A stretch of 64,000 nt of DNA from Cyclobacteriaceae bacterium (GCA_028284125.1 JANQSI010000018.1:400998-464997); one strand, 5' to 3'. Numbered from the stretch's first letter, positions 1-9,298 are shown. Notes: generated by a model from the letters alone, not told the origin. Translations and numbers: made by a program.

Positions 1-85
1 CGCATAATATCTATTTTTGGCTCCAAATCGGGAGACGATTAATGTCTGGTCATTCGATTAACAAACGTGCAATTATCGCCAACAC

Positions 86-727
86 ATGAGAATATTTAAC
101 AAACGATCCAAGAGAAATTTTCTTTTCTGCCTTTTCATTCTTTTTTCTGTAGCTGCCTCGGCACAAGTGAGACTTGGGCTGAAATTAGCACCAGTCATCA
201 TTTCCAATCGAGTGGTGAATGATGCGCAGACCGCTAAGAATGATGGATCGTCTGTAAAGATGTCCATTGGGTTGATTGCTGATAAGCCGCTTGCCGAGAC
301 CTACATGCTGAGTTCTGGGCTTGTTTATGTGCCGAAACGTGTTGCATTCAGAGATGCTGATCAAGGGTTTAGCGAAGAATACAATGTGCAGTATTTACAA
401 ATTCCAATGACTGTCAAATTGTTCACGAATGAAGTTGCACCGGACTTGAAGGTTTATTTCCAGGTCGGTGCGGGATTGGAAATTAAAGTATTTGATGAAG
501 CACTTGATCCGTCTTATACACTTGTTGAGAGCTTTAATCCTGTAGACGTTCCAGTGATTTTGGCAAGCGGGATTGAGTATCGCGCTGGACTTAGTACCAC
601 CATCTTTGCCGCTTTCTCCTATCAGCGCGGACTGACCAATACGATTAACCAAACTACAGATGCGGTGATTGATGACTTGGCAGTTAGAAGTACTGTGGTT
701 TCCATCGATTTGGGAGTGAAGTTTTAG
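86..727 (+). CDS. Outer-membrane beta-barrel protein, PorT-like
   Basis: The 213-residue product begins with a basic n-region (RIFNKRSKRN), a hydrophobic core and a cleavage site at about residue 26 (SAAS-AQ), so it is exported. The rest alternates polar and hydrophobic residues in short strands (for example VQYLQIPMTVKLF near 105-120 and the C-terminal VVSIDLGVKF) and ends in Phe, as expected for an outer-membrane barrel of about eight strands. This matches the general PorT/OmpW-like 'outer membrane protein beta-barrel domain' proteins common in Bacteroidota. Cargo or partner cannot be told. Its stop codon shares three bases with that of the convergent TPR gene. Assignment to the barrel class is fairly sure; the function is unknown. 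Confidence 0.7.
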   Translation: MRIFNKRSKRNFLFCLFILFSVAASAQVRLGLKLAPVIISNRVVNDAQTAKNDGSSVKMSIGLIADKPLAETYMLSSGLVYVPKRVAFRDADQGFSEEYNVQYLQIPMTVKLFTNEVAPDLKVYFQVGAGLEIKVFDEALDPSYTLVESFNPVDVPVILASGIEYRAGLSTTIFAAFSYQRGLTNTINQTTDAVIDDLAVRSTVVSIDLGVKF

Positions 728-1908
728 TTTTCTCTGTTTTTCGTTTCGAAATCGTCTAGCACGCTAGAAACTCCTTTCTGTAGTCTTCTCCACCAGATTC
801 GCCACATTAGGATTACCAGAATCATTCCTGTTCCAATGATGATTGTCCAGGTTTTATAGAATGCGACTTTGGTTTCTTTTTCTCTTTCGGCATCCAGGCG
901 CATCAAGAGTTGTTGCATTCCTTCTTGCTTGAGTAGTCCACCGATTTTTTCTTTTTCATCAGCCATTTTTTCGAATTCTCTACCAAATACTTTCCAATAC
1001 TTTGTAGAATCGGGGGAGGCCTTGGCCAGCCATTCGTAAACTTTAATGTTCTCAGCAGCTAAGTATTGATTTGAATAATACTCTTCTGCTTCTAGCAAAA
1101 ATTTTAAGGCTTCTGACGGTTTTTCTTGCATCAAATAGCATTCTCCGAGATCTCTCAAAACATCAAACCTTTTAACTCCTTGAAAGATTTTTAGTGACTG
1201 TTTCAACAATTCTTCTTGCTTTGGGTAGTTGCCTTGAAAGTAATAGGAACTGGATAGGTCTTTCAATAATCTTGCTTGCATGAATTTATTGGAGGTTATG
1301 CCCAGACCTTTTAAGAAAAATTCTTTGGCACCTTCATATTCTCCGGATCGGATGAACATTTTTCCTATCTCATCATAAATCCTTGCCTTTCTTTCCTGAA
1401 GCCCAGCGTCTTCTGCTTCGTTTAATGCTTCCAGAAAAATTTTCATTGACTTTTCGGGATCAATACCAGCGAGTATGGATCCCCAATTGTACTTGACACT
1501 TAGGCCTGATTTGCGATTGTATTGGTATGCAAATGGAAGCGCTTCCTCATGTTTTTTGGCAGCCTCAAAAAGAAACCCATGACCTTCAAGTATTACGCCT
1601 TGGTTTCTTCTAATATTGAATTCAAGGTAATTGTCAATAGTATCTGCTCTGGAAAGAAGTCTATAAGCATTTGAATACGCTTCAAAAGCATCATAGTTTT
1701 TTCTCGTCTTTCGATGAAGAATAGCTGTTTGATAGTAAGCTAAAGCTGATAGGTAGTTTGATGTATTTGCTTCAATGACTTTCTGACATAAAGCCAATAA
1801 CTCTTTATCAGAGAGCTTAACTTCTCCATTGTAATACTTAATTAGGTCGCTTGATAACAGGGAAAAGGATGTTATCCAAATCAAAAATGACATTATAATT
1901 TTGGTCAT
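724..1908 (-). CDS. TPR-repeat protein with C-terminal membrane anchor
   Basis: The start at 1908 gives a signal-like N-terminus (MTKIIMSFLIWITSFSLLSS); the reading frame is open upstream to another ATG at 1980, but that would bury the signal. Residues of about 30-330 are a series of helical pairs typical of tetratricopeptide repeats (for example GEYEGAKEFFLKGLGI, GNYPKQEELLKQSLKIF, EKPSEALKFLLEAEEYY). A single transmembrane helix (WTIIIGTGMILVILMWRIW) follows, then a basic tail of about 25 residues. In this phylum the same periplasmic TPR plus one helix usually leads into a cytoplasmic LuxR or histidine-kinase domain. Here that effector is absent, so it is either a truncated receptor or an adaptor. 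Convergent with the upstream barrel gene. Confidence 0.65.
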   Translation of the reverse strand: MTKIIMSFLIWITSFSLLSSDLIKYYNGEVKLSDKELLALCQKVIEANTSNYLSALAYYQTAILHRKTRKNYDAFEAYSNAYRLLSRADTIDNYLEFNIRRNQGVILEGHGFLFEAAKKHEEALPFAYQYNRKSGLSVKYNWGSILAGIDPEKSMKIFLEALNEAEDAGLQERKARIYDEIGKMFIRSGEYEGAKEFFLKGLGITSNKFMQARLLKDLSSSYYFQGNYPKQEELLKQSLKIFQGVKRFDVLRDLGECYLMQEKPSEALKFLLEAEEYYSNQYLAAENIKVYEWLAKASPDSTKYWKVFGREFEKMADEKEKIGGLLKQEGMQQLLMRLDAEREKETKVAFYKTWTIIIGTGMILVILMWRIWWRRLQKGVSSVLDDFETKNREN

Positions 1909-2022
1909 GGCGTATTTAAGATTCAGAGTGGATGGCGCCAGTAGTGACCAAGAAATCAAATATAAAGGAAAAAGCGACAAATAACTCTTTGATCTAAATT
2001 GTCGCCCTTTTTGAATGTGTGA

Positions 2023-2187
2023 TTAGGAACCTTTTACTCCGCTACCTTCTTCCAGTTCCCCACTTACATCGGGTTCGGATTGCTCAATTGGTGCATCAGG
2101 TTCATATGGCTGAATGACTTCCTGTTTGCAAGACATGAAAGTGATGCTAAAAACTGTTAATGCGATAACGAATACTAACTTTCTCAT
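2023..2187 (-). CDS. Small lipoprotein, 54 residues
   Basis: This short gene is easily missed. From the ATG at 2187 it encodes 54 residues: a basic start (MRKLVFVIAL), a hydrophobic core and a lipobox FMSC with the lipidated Cys at residue 20. A mature tail of only 34 residues follows, rich in Glu, Pro and Gly (EQSEPD, GELEEGSG). The acidic, low-complexity tail suggests a surface or periplasmic spacer peptide, not an enzyme. It lies alone between the leftward E1 gene and the TPR gene, both read in the same direction. Coding status rests on the intact signal and lipobox; the function is unknown. Confidence 0.6.
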   Translation of the reverse strand: MRKLVFVIALTVFSITFMSCKQEVIQPYEPDAPIEQSEPDVSGELEEGSGVKGS

Positions 2188-2285
2188 AGTTGATAATTTT
2201 TAATTAAACTGATGAAAATTAGAATTCAACCGTCATTTGCAAGATGTATTATAGGCTACTTGCAGTGTACAGTAGGTAGAATTTG

Positions 2286-4268
2286 CTAGTAAGTAAGCAG
2301 TTTTTGAATTTTTTCTTCCAATCTTGAATTTGGCAGGAAGTGTTTTTCCAAATCAGCGGCAAAAGGTACCGGTGTGTCCAGACTGGCTTCTCGCATGACT
2401 GGAGCATCCAAATGTTCGAAACAATTTTCTGAAATCCAGGCTGCAATTTCACCTCCAATTCCTCCTGTCATACAATCTTCATGAAGGATTAAGACTTTTC
2501 CTGTTTTTCTGACAGATTCATGGATGGTTTCCTTATCCCATGGAAGCAATGTTCGCAGGTCGATAATTTCGATTGAGCTCTCACTTGCTGTCGCGACTTC
2601 CTGGGCCCAATGAACCCCCATTCCATAAGTTACGATTGTTGCTTCGGTTCCTTCTTTCAGGATAGCAGCTTTTCCTATTTCTGTGGTGTAATAGGCATCA
2701 GGGACATTTCCAGTCAGAGATCTATAAAGTGCTTTATGTTCGAAGTAGAGATATGGGTTGGGATCTTGAATTGCTGCGTTGAGTAATCCCTTTGCATCTT
2801 TTGGATTTGACGGATAAACAATTTTTAGTCCTGGTGTGTGGAAGAACCACGCTTCATTGGATTGTGAATGGAAAGGACCAGCTCCCACTCCAGCGCCTGT
2901 TGGCATTCTCACCACTACATCAGCATTCTGTCCCCATCGGTAATGGATCTTAGCCAGGTTGTTGACGATCTGGTTGAATCCACAGGTGACGAAATCAGCG
3001 AATTGCATCTCGACAATCGACTTCACTCCTGCGATACTTAAGCCGAGTGCTGTTCCCACAATAGCGGACTCACAAAGAGGCGTGTTTCGTATCCTGTCTT
3101 TTCCAAAAGCCTCAGTGAAACCTTCTGTTATTTTGAAAACACCGCCATAATCCGCCACGTCTTGGCCCATCAAAACGGAGTCTGGATATTTTTCAAAGCT
3201 TTGTTTCAAGCTGTCGGAAATCGCATCGATGAATCTTTTTTCGGTTTCTTTTCCCTCAGCCGGAACGACATTTTGCTGATAGGGAAAATAAACATCAGCA
3301 AGCTCTCTTGTTTCTTCGAAACTGACAGGGGCTTCAGCAAATGCTTCCTTTACTGCAGCATTGATTTCTGCTTGAATCTCTTTATGAATCTTTTCAATGT
3401 CTTTCGCGTGGCAAACTTTTTCTTTAACCAAAAAGCGTTCATAATTAAAGATGGGGTCTTTTTTGGCCCATTCATCCATGAGTTTGCTGGGAACGTATTT
3501 AGTACCTGAAGCTTCTTCATGTCCACGCATTCTGAAAGTTTTGGCCTCAAAAATGATCGGTCGAGGTTTCTTGCGAATGTCCTTTGCCAATTTTTCAAGC
3601 TCATTCATCACTTCCAAAATGGAGTTCCCTTCAACGCTATATGCTTCCATCCCGTAAGCAGGCCCCTTCACTACGAAGGATTCAAAATTGAATTGTTCAC
3701 GGCTTGGAGTTGATAATCCATAGCCATTGTTTTCGATTACGAAAATGACAGGCAAATTCCAGACAGAAGCTACGTTAACTGCCTCGTGGAAATCGCCCTC
3801 GCTTGTTCCTCCATCTCCGGTGAAAACAAGACTTAATTTCTTTTCCTTTTTTAGTAGATGAGATAATGCAATTCCGTCAGCAATTCCCAATTGTGGACCT
3901 AAGTGAGAGATCATTCCTACAATGTTGTAGTCCTGGGTGCCGAAGTGGAAACTTCTGTCACGCCCTTTGGTAAATCCGTTTTCTTTTCCCTGAAATTGTG
4001 AGAAGAGATTGCGCATAGGTACACCTCGTGAGGTAAAAACTCCAAGGTTTCTATGCATTGGAAGTATATACTCGTCCTTTTCCAAGATCAATGAAGCGCC
4101 AACTGAGATGGCTTCTTGTCCTATTCCTGAAAACCATTTACTAATCTTGCCTTGACGTAGCAAGATCAACATTTTGTCTTCGATTAATCGGGGTGTCACC
4201 AACTCACGATAAATGTGAATTAGCTCCTTGTCTGACCTTGATTTTCTTTCAAACTTCATTTTGATCAA
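2286..4268 (-). CDS. Fused 2-oxoacid dehydrogenase E1 alpha/beta
   Basis: The 660-residue enzyme is a thiamine-diphosphate dependent decarboxylase/dehydrogenase with the E1 alpha subunit (about 15-330) fused to E1 beta (about 345-660). The ThDP/Mg motif starts at GDG 151-153 and closes at NN 180-181. The beta half carries the conserved ALGLSIAG...VEMQFADF stretch and the C-terminal transketolase domain (ILHEDCMTGGIGGEIAAWI). The family feeds acyl groups to a lipoyl E2. Similarity to branched-chain (2-oxoisovalerate) forms is the best guess; pyruvate or other 2-oxoacids are possible. Such fusions are common in Bacteroidota. No E2 or E3 gene is nearby, so these must be encoded elsewhere. The start is either ATG 4268 or ATG 4259. 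Confidence 0.88.
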   Translation of the reverse strand: MIKMKFERKSRSDKELIHIYRELVTPRLIEDKMLILLRQGKISKWFSGIGQEAISVGASLILEKDEYILPMHRNLGVFTSRGVPMRNLFSQFQGKENGFTKGRDRSFHFGTQDYNIVGMISHLGPQLGIADGIALSHLLKKEKKLSLVFTGDGGTSEGDFHEAVNVASVWNLPVIFVIENNGYGLSTPSREQFNFESFVVKGPAYGMEAYSVEGNSILEVMNELEKLAKDIRKKPRPIIFEAKTFRMRGHEEASGTKYVPSKLMDEWAKKDPIFNYERFLVKEKVCHAKDIEKIHKEIQAEINAAVKEAFAEAPVSFEETRELADVYFPYQQNVVPAEGKETEKRFIDAISDSLKQSFEKYPDSVLMGQDVADYGGVFKITEGFTEAFGKDRIRNTPLCESAIVGTALGLSIAGVKSIVEMQFADFVTCGFNQIVNNLAKIHYRWGQNADVVVRMPTGAGVGAGPFHSQSNEAWFFHTPGLKIVYPSNPKDAKGLLNAAIQDPNPYLYFEHKALYRSLTGNVPDAYYTTEIGKAAILKEGTEATIVTYGMGVHWAQEVATASESSIEIIDLRTLLPWDKETIHESVRKTGKVLILHEDCMTGGIGGEIAAWISENCFEHLDAPVMREASLDTPVPFAADLEKHFLPNSRLEEKIQKLLTY

Positions 4269-4290
4269 TTGGAACTGCGAAATAACTACA

Positions 4291-5313
4291 TCAAGCCCAA
4301 ACCTTCAGGCCTTCTGTACAGTTTTTGCATATTTCTATTTCTGAACGGGAATTTAAGAGGGCATTTCGGAATCCTTGGTAGTTGCGGGAATACCAGATAT
4401 CTCGAAAGCTTGATTCGTTCACATTACCAAAGCTGTGTGTTGCATCCTTATCAAAGCAGCACGGAATCACTTGTCCATCCCAGGTGATTACACAGGAATT
4501 CCACATTTTCCAGCACTTGTTTTCAAGCTTATTTTTGATGCTGAAAGTCCCATCACCATTTGCTCGATACCTTGAGTATTTGTCAAGGGTAGGCATTAGT
4601 TCATTGCCGTGCTCATAATCATAGAGTTGGGCGGTTTTGAATACGACTTTATCTACGCCATATTCTTTAGCTAAATTCTTAATCTCCGAGATTTGATGTT
4701 CATTCGACCGTACAACCAAAAATTGCCAAACCACCTTTAAGGAGTTCTTCTTCAATTTCTTTTTAAATCGAACGATGTTGGTTGTTCCTTCCAGCACTTT
4801 TTTGAGACTTCCTTCTTTCCGGTAAGATTCATAAGTTTCCTGCGTGGATCCATCAATGGAAATGATTAACCGATTCAATCCAGATTCAACCGTCCTTTTT
4901 GCGTTTGATTCATCAAGAAAATGAGCGTTGGTTGATGTAGTTGTATAGATGTTATGATCACTGGCAATATTGACCATATCGAGAAAATCGGGATTTAGAT
5001 AGGGTTCTCCTTGAAAGTAAAAAGTCAGGTACATCAGGTGATCACTGACTTCATCCATTACTTTTTTGAAAAGGGATACATCCAATTTGCCAGTCGGCCG
5101 TGAGAAAGATCTTAAGCCACTTGGACATTCTGGACATCTGAGGTTGCAAGCGGTTGTTGGCTCAATCGCCATGCTGATTGGCAATCCGGATATTGAGGAA
5201 TGACCCTTCCTTTTAGATCTTATATATGAGGTCCAGATGCGAGACGCGTTTGCTATCCTTTTTGGCGTTAGCTTTGAAGCGATTGAAACGGTATCGTTGA
5301 AGTCAACAAACAT
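4291..5313 (-). CDS. Radical SAM/SPASM domain protein
   Basis: A CX3CX2C cluster (C56, C60, C63 in TACNLRCPEC) binds the [4Fe-4S] that cleaves S-adenosylmethionine. A TIM-barrel core follows with the GEPYLNP and IISIDGST signatures. The C-terminus (about 265-335) has a SPASM-type cysteine set: NKCWKMWNSC, then DGQVIPCCFD, then EICKNC, suggesting one or more auxiliary Fe-S clusters. Relatives include peptide-maturing enzymes and many uncharacterised proteins of environmental Bacteroidota. No precursor-peptide gene is visible beside it, so the substrate is unknown. It sits 22 bases upstream of the E1 gene in the same direction and is divergent from the DUF4105 gene, whose start lies only 4 bases away. 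Confidence 0.85.
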   Translation of the reverse strand: MFVDFNDTVSIASKLTPKRIANASRIWTSYIRSKRKGHSSISGLPISMAIEPTTACNLRCPECPSGLRSFSRPTGKLDVSLFKKVMDEVSDHLMYLTFYFQGEPYLNPDFLDMVNIASDHNIYTTTSTNAHFLDESNAKRTVESGLNRLIISIDGSTQETYESYRKEGSLKKVLEGTTNIVRFKKKLKKNSLKVVWQFLVVRSNEHQISEIKNLAKEYGVDKVVFKTAQLYDYEHGNELMPTLDKYSRYRANGDGTFSIKNKLENKCWKMWNSCVITWDGQVIPCCFDKDATHSFGNVNESSFRDIWYSRNYQGFRNALLNSRSEIEICKNCTEGLKVWA

Positions 5314-5317
5314 TTAT

Positions 5318-6562
5318 ATGAACAAAGAAATGCATCCAGCGCGGGGGGAGCAATCAAATCTTCCAATAATTGCACTTAGCTTCCCGAAATCAATGCTTAT
5401 TTTATTTCTATTGGTCGTTGGCCTTGGACTAAAAGCTCAGGTAAGATTGTCTGATCAAGCTGAGATTGCAGTTATTACAATTGGGCCGTACCAGGGAGAA
5501 CCTTGGTCTGCTTTTGGGCATAGTGGTATTCGCGTTTACGATCCGCAGCGCGGGATGGATGTATTTTTTGATTATGGTGTTTTTGATTTTGACCAAGGAA
5601 ATTTCTTTTTGAATTTTGCTAAAGGCCTTCTCAAGTATAAGGTTGCTGCCAGGTATTATGAATCTTTCATTAAGCGCGAACAGCAATTAAATCGCTCGAT
5701 CAGGGAGCAGTATCTCAATCTCACCTTAGAAGAGAAGCAACAATTTGTAAACTACCTATGGAATAATGCCAAGCCAGAAAACGCAGAGTATTTATACAAT
5801 TATGTTTACGACAACTGTGCAACGAAAATCAGGGATATTCCAGAGGAGTTATTTCCAGGACGGATAAAGTTTGACATGAGTTACAAAGTGGAGGGTAAAA
5901 CCATTCGTGACTTAATGGATGACTATCTGGATTATCAGCCTTGGGGTGAGTTTGGAATAAATCTTGGATTGGGACAGCAAATAGACCAGGAAGCTCCCGC
6001 TTACGATTACATGTTCTTGCCAGATTATATTTTCAAAAGTTTTGAGGGTGCTACGATCAGAAGAGACAGTGTGGAAGTTCCGCTAGTTTCTAGAGCTGAA
6101 ACTGTTTTCACTCCTGTCAATAAAGAAATGAAGAATGGGATCATGACACCTCTGTCAGTTTTTACTATTCTCTTTTTTATCGTCGGATTTATCACTAACA
6201 GAAATTTCAAAACAGGAAAACGAACCAAATGGATAGATGTGGTTTTGTTTTCTTTTGTGGGTTTTATAGGTTGGTGGGTTGCCTTTTTATGGTTCGGAAC
6301 GGAACACCTTTCCAAAGGAAACCTGAACATTTTATGGGCTATCCCTTTTCACTTGCCTTTGGCATTTTTTATTTCCAAGGAAAAGTGGAGGTCTTTTATG
6401 AGAATCTACTTCAAGCTAACCGCTTTTTGGTACTGTCTATTGTTGATCGTCTGGGCCTTTTTGCCTCAGCCTTTGGGCATGCCATTGGTACCATTGGTTT
6501 TGGCAATGGTACTAAGAGGATTTTACATTGGATACGATTTCAGGAAACCTTTAACCGCTTAG
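5318..6562 (+). CDS. DUF4105 / Lnb-type membrane protein
   Basis: With the ATG at 5318 the protein is 414 residues; an ATG at 5393 would start directly at the hydrophobic signal (MLILFLLVVGLGLKAQ). A further upstream start at 5237 would overlap the divergent radical SAM gene and is rejected. The periplasmic domain holds the family signature residues His68 (WSAFGHSGIRVYD) and Cys167 (YVYDNCATKIRD), the pair expected for a Cys-His acyl transfer or hydrolase centre. About five transmembrane helices follow (residues 270-410). Pfam DUF4105 was, to my knowledge, recently renamed for Lnb, the lipoprotein N-acyltransferase of Bacteroides; a role in capping lipoproteins fits the many lipoproteins here but is inference. 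Confidence 0.8.
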   Translation: MNKEMHPARGEQSNLPIIALSFPKSMLILFLLVVGLGLKAQVRLSDQAEIAVITIGPYQGEPWSAFGHSGIRVYDPQRGMDVFFDYGVFDFDQGNFFLNFAKGLLKYKVAARYYESFIKREQQLNRSIREQYLNLTLEEKQQFVNYLWNNAKPENAEYLYNYVYDNCATKIRDIPEELFPGRIKFDMSYKVEGKTIRDLMDDYLDYQPWGEFGINLGLGQQIDQEAPAYDYMFLPDYIFKSFEGATIRRDSVEVPLVSRAETVFTPVNKEMKNGIMTPLSVFTILFFIVGFITNRNFKTGKRTKWIDVVLFSFVGFIGWWVAFLWFGTEHLSKGNLNILWAIPFHLPLAFFISKEKWRSFMRIYFKLTAFWYCLLLIVWAFLPQPLGMPLVPLVLAMVLRGFYIGYDFRKPLTA

Positions 6563-6840
6563 TTTTCCACTTTTACTCCTTTCCAAAAGGCAACATATCC
6601 TTCAATATTTTTTGCCAATTCACTCGCCTCAGGATAGTACCAAGCTGCGTCTGAATTTTCCTGACCATCTACTTCTAAGCTATAATAGCTTGCCTGTCCT
6701 TTCCAAGGACAAACTGAATGTGTGCCGCTTTCTTTGAAGAATTCTTTCTTAATCGAATCGGCAGGGAAGTAGTGATTTCCTTCAACTACTACGGTATCAT
6801 CGCTTTCTGCGATTACTTGATCATTCCAGATTGCTTTCAT
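6559..6840 (-). CDS. DUF427 domain protein
   Basis: The 93-residue protein matches the DUF427 family over its full length: an N-terminal MKAIWNDQVIAESDDTV strand pair, the NHYFPADSI segment, the CPWKGQASYYSLEV core and AAWYYPEASELA followed by IEGYVAFWKGVKVE. These conserved Trp, Tyr and Pro positions make a small beta-rich cytosolic domain. No catalytic role is established for the family that I can name with certainty. The last codons overlap the end of the convergent DUF4105 gene by 4 bases. The family call is confident, the function is not known. Confidence 0.85.
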   Translation of the reverse strand: MKAIWNDQVIAESDDTVVVEGNHYFPADSIKKEFFKESGTHSVCPWKGQASYYSLEVDGQENSDAAWYYPEASELAKNIEGYVAFWKGVKVEN

Positions 6841-7003
6841 GTTTTAAAGTTTACGAAACAAGTCATTTGGTACAACTTTAATTGTCACCGGTTGGTACGG
6901 CTCAATAATTAAGTTGAGCATTATACTCATTTCATGTGTGTAAGTGTTTATTCAAATAAAGGCGATTTTTGGTGAAATAGTTTAGCCTAAAACCCGGGTG
7001 TCA

Positions 7004-8398
7004 TTATTTTGACAAATCTGGTTCAAGGTTTTTCAGAATAAGCTTGAATGTGGTTCCGACTCCTTTTACCGAATTGACTTCCACTTTTCCTTCAATCTGA
7101 TGGATCGCTTCTTGGGTAAGGTAAAGGCCAAGTCCTGATCCTTTTGATTTCTTATTGGCACGGTAGAACATGTTGAAAATTTTGGATAGATATTTCTCGT
7201 CAATGCCTATCCCATTATCATTAATAGAGATCATCAACATTTCGTTTTCAAGTCGTTTTACGATCACCCTAATCTCTGGATTTTCTTGCTCCAAGTCATG
7301 GTACTTCATGGCATTGGAAATGATATTGGTGATCGCAGTATCTAGTTTATCAGAATCAGTGTACAGGATATCAATTTCTGATTCGTAATGCAATTTGATC
7401 TTATCGTTCGATGGAGAACTAAGCATATTGAAAATCCTGGAAATCGTTTCCCGGATGTTCACTTTGGAGACAACTAATCCAATTTTTTGTCCCTTTCGAA
7501 GTGTGATGATATCCTTTATTACTTTATCCGCCTGTTGAACTTTCAATTGAATAAGGTCAACGAACTCAATTGCATCATCCTTATTCTTCATTTTTTTAAT
7601 AGCTGTTGTTAATCCCAGGATAGCTGTCAATGGAGCGCGTAGGTCGTGAGAAGACCGATACAAAAAAGTGTCCAGCTCGGTGTTTGCTTTTTGTAGCTGA
7701 TCTCTTTCCAATTCTAAAACACTTATAATCATACCAATTCCCATCACAGCTTGAAGCAGGAAATCCACCGTTCCGAGAAAATAGGGAGTATCAATGAAAT
7801 ATTCAATTCCTAACATTGGAGTAAGGAAAGAGAAGAAATAGTTTAACTGTTCAATGCCAAAAAGAAGGAATGCGATGAAAATATATTTAGCTCCAACACC
7901 TGTATGACGGAGTTTATAGATCAGGATTGCTGAAAGGATAAATGAAATTCCAGCTACTAAGGATTTAACACCCACTCTTAGAAATACTCTTATGTTCCCA
8001 GCTTCCGGGTTGTTTGCATAGAGTAAGACAAGTGCAATTGCGATGGGTGCTATACATGCTGAAATGATGGTAACTGTTTTCTTAGTAAGCTCCTTTTGTT
8101 GTGAAAGCTCATATGAACCTACGAGTAGCCAAAGTGCCTGAAATAATCCGGCACTTACAGTAATAATTGAAACAATCGTTCTGACGGGATTGTAGGGACC
8201 CAGATAAACAACACTCGCAAGTGTTAGCGTTGATCCGATCATGTATATCATCAGGCCCAGCCAACTCCATGACCAATATTGGAAATACTTGTTTTGGTAA
8301 TTTTTGTAAAACCTGTTGAGCAGGTACATTACCAGAAAAGCTAGAAGAGCCTGGGAAATGTTTTGGATAAGAACAGTAGAGGTAGCTTGGTTGAGCAT
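7004..8398 (-). CDS. Membrane sensor histidine kinase
   Basis: The N-terminal 230 residues form about seven hydrophobic helices, a 7TM-type membrane sensor with little periplasmic sequence. A short linker leads to a HisKA dimerisation domain with the phosphorylated His251 (RSSHDLRAPLTAILG). The HATPase_c domain has the N box (ISNAMKYHD), G1 (NDNGIGID), F box (IFNMFYRA) and G2 (GSGLGLYLTQEAI). It should autophosphorylate and pass phosphate to a response regulator, but no receiver gene is adjacent, so it is an orphan kinase. The signal is unknown. About 160 bases upstream of DUF427 and 90 bases downstream of the lipoprotein gene contain no gene. Confidence 0.9.
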   Translation of the reverse strand: MLNQATSTVLIQNISQALLAFLVMYLLNRFYKNYQNKYFQYWSWSWLGLMIYMIGSTLTLASVVYLGPYNPVRTIVSIITVSAGLFQALWLLVGSYELSQQKELTKKTVTIISACIAPIAIALVLLYANNPEAGNIRVFLRVGVKSLVAGISFILSAILIYKLRHTGVGAKYIFIAFLLFGIEQLNYFFSFLTPMLGIEYFIDTPYFLGTVDFLLQAVMGIGMIISVLELERDQLQKANTELDTFLYRSSHDLRAPLTAILGLTTAIKKMKNKDDAIEFVDLIQLKVQQADKVIKDIITLRKGQKIGLVVSKVNIRETISRIFNMLSSPSNDKIKLHYESEIDILYTDSDKLDTAITNIISNAMKYHDLEQENPEIRVIVKRLENEMLMISINDNGIGIDEKYLSKIFNMFYRANKKSKGSGLGLYLTQEAIHQIEGKVEVNSVKGVGTTFKLILKNLEPDLSK

Positions 8399-8488
8399 AA
8401 ATTCTACCTTAAGTTGGTGAAAGTTTCCTTAAATGAAAAGCTTTCTTATCGTGGTGTATGAAGAAAGTGTATTAAGAAAAAGTTTATG

Positions 8489-9298
8489 TCATGGAGTAGC
8501 TAATTCGAACGAAGTGAAGGTTCCTTCGGGGACATCTTCACTCACTTGAATATTGGTAAGTTTTCGCTCACCACCTCTATTACCTGACAGTAATATTTTC
8601 CCATATTGCTGATAATCCAACCAAGGGTTAACAAAGTTGGGTTCCGAACTCTCGTTATTACGGTAGTATGCCCATTGAGTGACGAGTTTTGTGTCAAAAT
8701 CAATCCATACGTCATAGAAATTTTCAGGAGTAACCCCAACATCTTCGAAAGTCATTTTGATTACATCAGCCTTCGTGCCAGCTTCCGTTGTATCCTCCCC
8801 CAAATAGTAAAGTGTTACTCCAGAGTCTTTTAATTTGTATGGCATAACCAGCCAATACGAATCGTTGATCCACATGCGATTTCCTCTATCGAGGTATTTG
8901 GAAAGTGAATCGGGATGTGTCAATTCCTCTCCACGTAGCTGAACCCTTCCTTCCTGAGTATTGATATTCATTAAAATGATTAGTTCACGAGATGGATCTT
9001 CAATGCGAACATCGCCGGTATGCTTATCCCAAACATGGTCTCTTCTTCCGAAGAATGACCATGAGATAAATCGAGTTTCATCCCATGCTTCTCTTCCACC
9101 CATTGCAATCATCACCTTATCTGCTAATAACGTTGCTAGTAGATCTGAACCTTCTTGGTTAAATCCCTCAGCGGGGGGGTTACTATATTCGGTATAGTCT
9201 CCTGATTCATTGGAAACCGAATTATCTTCTGTGCTTGTGTTCCGCGAACAAGAGAAAATAATAAGAGATGTGAGTAAGAGAAGAGCTAGTTGTTTCAT
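8489..9298 (-). CDS. Lipoprotein, possible LolA-like fold
   Basis: The start at ATG 9298 gives a clean lipoprotein signal (MKQLALLLLTSLIIFSCS, Cys17); the longer ORF to 9352 would precede it with uncharged sequence and is not preferred. The mature 250 residues are beta-rich with many Trp and Tyr (FISWSFFGRRDHVWD, GNRMWINDSYWLVMPYKL, DFDTKLVTQWAYYR), reminiscent of the large concave sheet of LolA/LppX-like proteins and of DUF6503. The pattern 'MGGREAWDETRFISW' near the N-terminus is typical of that group. Likely anchored in the inner or outer membrane facing the periplasm. It may bind lipid, but this is inference from fold resemblance. Confidence 0.6.
   Translation of the reverse strand: MKQLALLLLTSLIIFSCSRNTSTEDNSVSNESGDYTEYSNPPAEGFNQEGSDLLATLLADKVMIAMGGREAWDETRFISWSFFGRRDHVWDKHTGDVRIEDPSRELIILMNINTQEGRVQLRGEELTHPDSLSKYLDRGNRMWINDSYWLVMPYKLKDSGVTLYYLGEDTTEAGTKADVIKMTFEDVGVTPENFYDVWIDFDTKLVTQWAYYRNNESSEPNFVNPWLDYQQYGKILLSGNRGGERKLTNIQVSEDVPEGTFTSFELATP

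Noticed and set aside
1-85. Possible gene end at the left edge
   Set aside because: No reading frame of note could be followed through these bases.
5237-5317. Upstream start of the DUF4105 gene
   Set aside because: It overlaps the divergent radical SAM coding region antisense and lacks a signal-like sequence.
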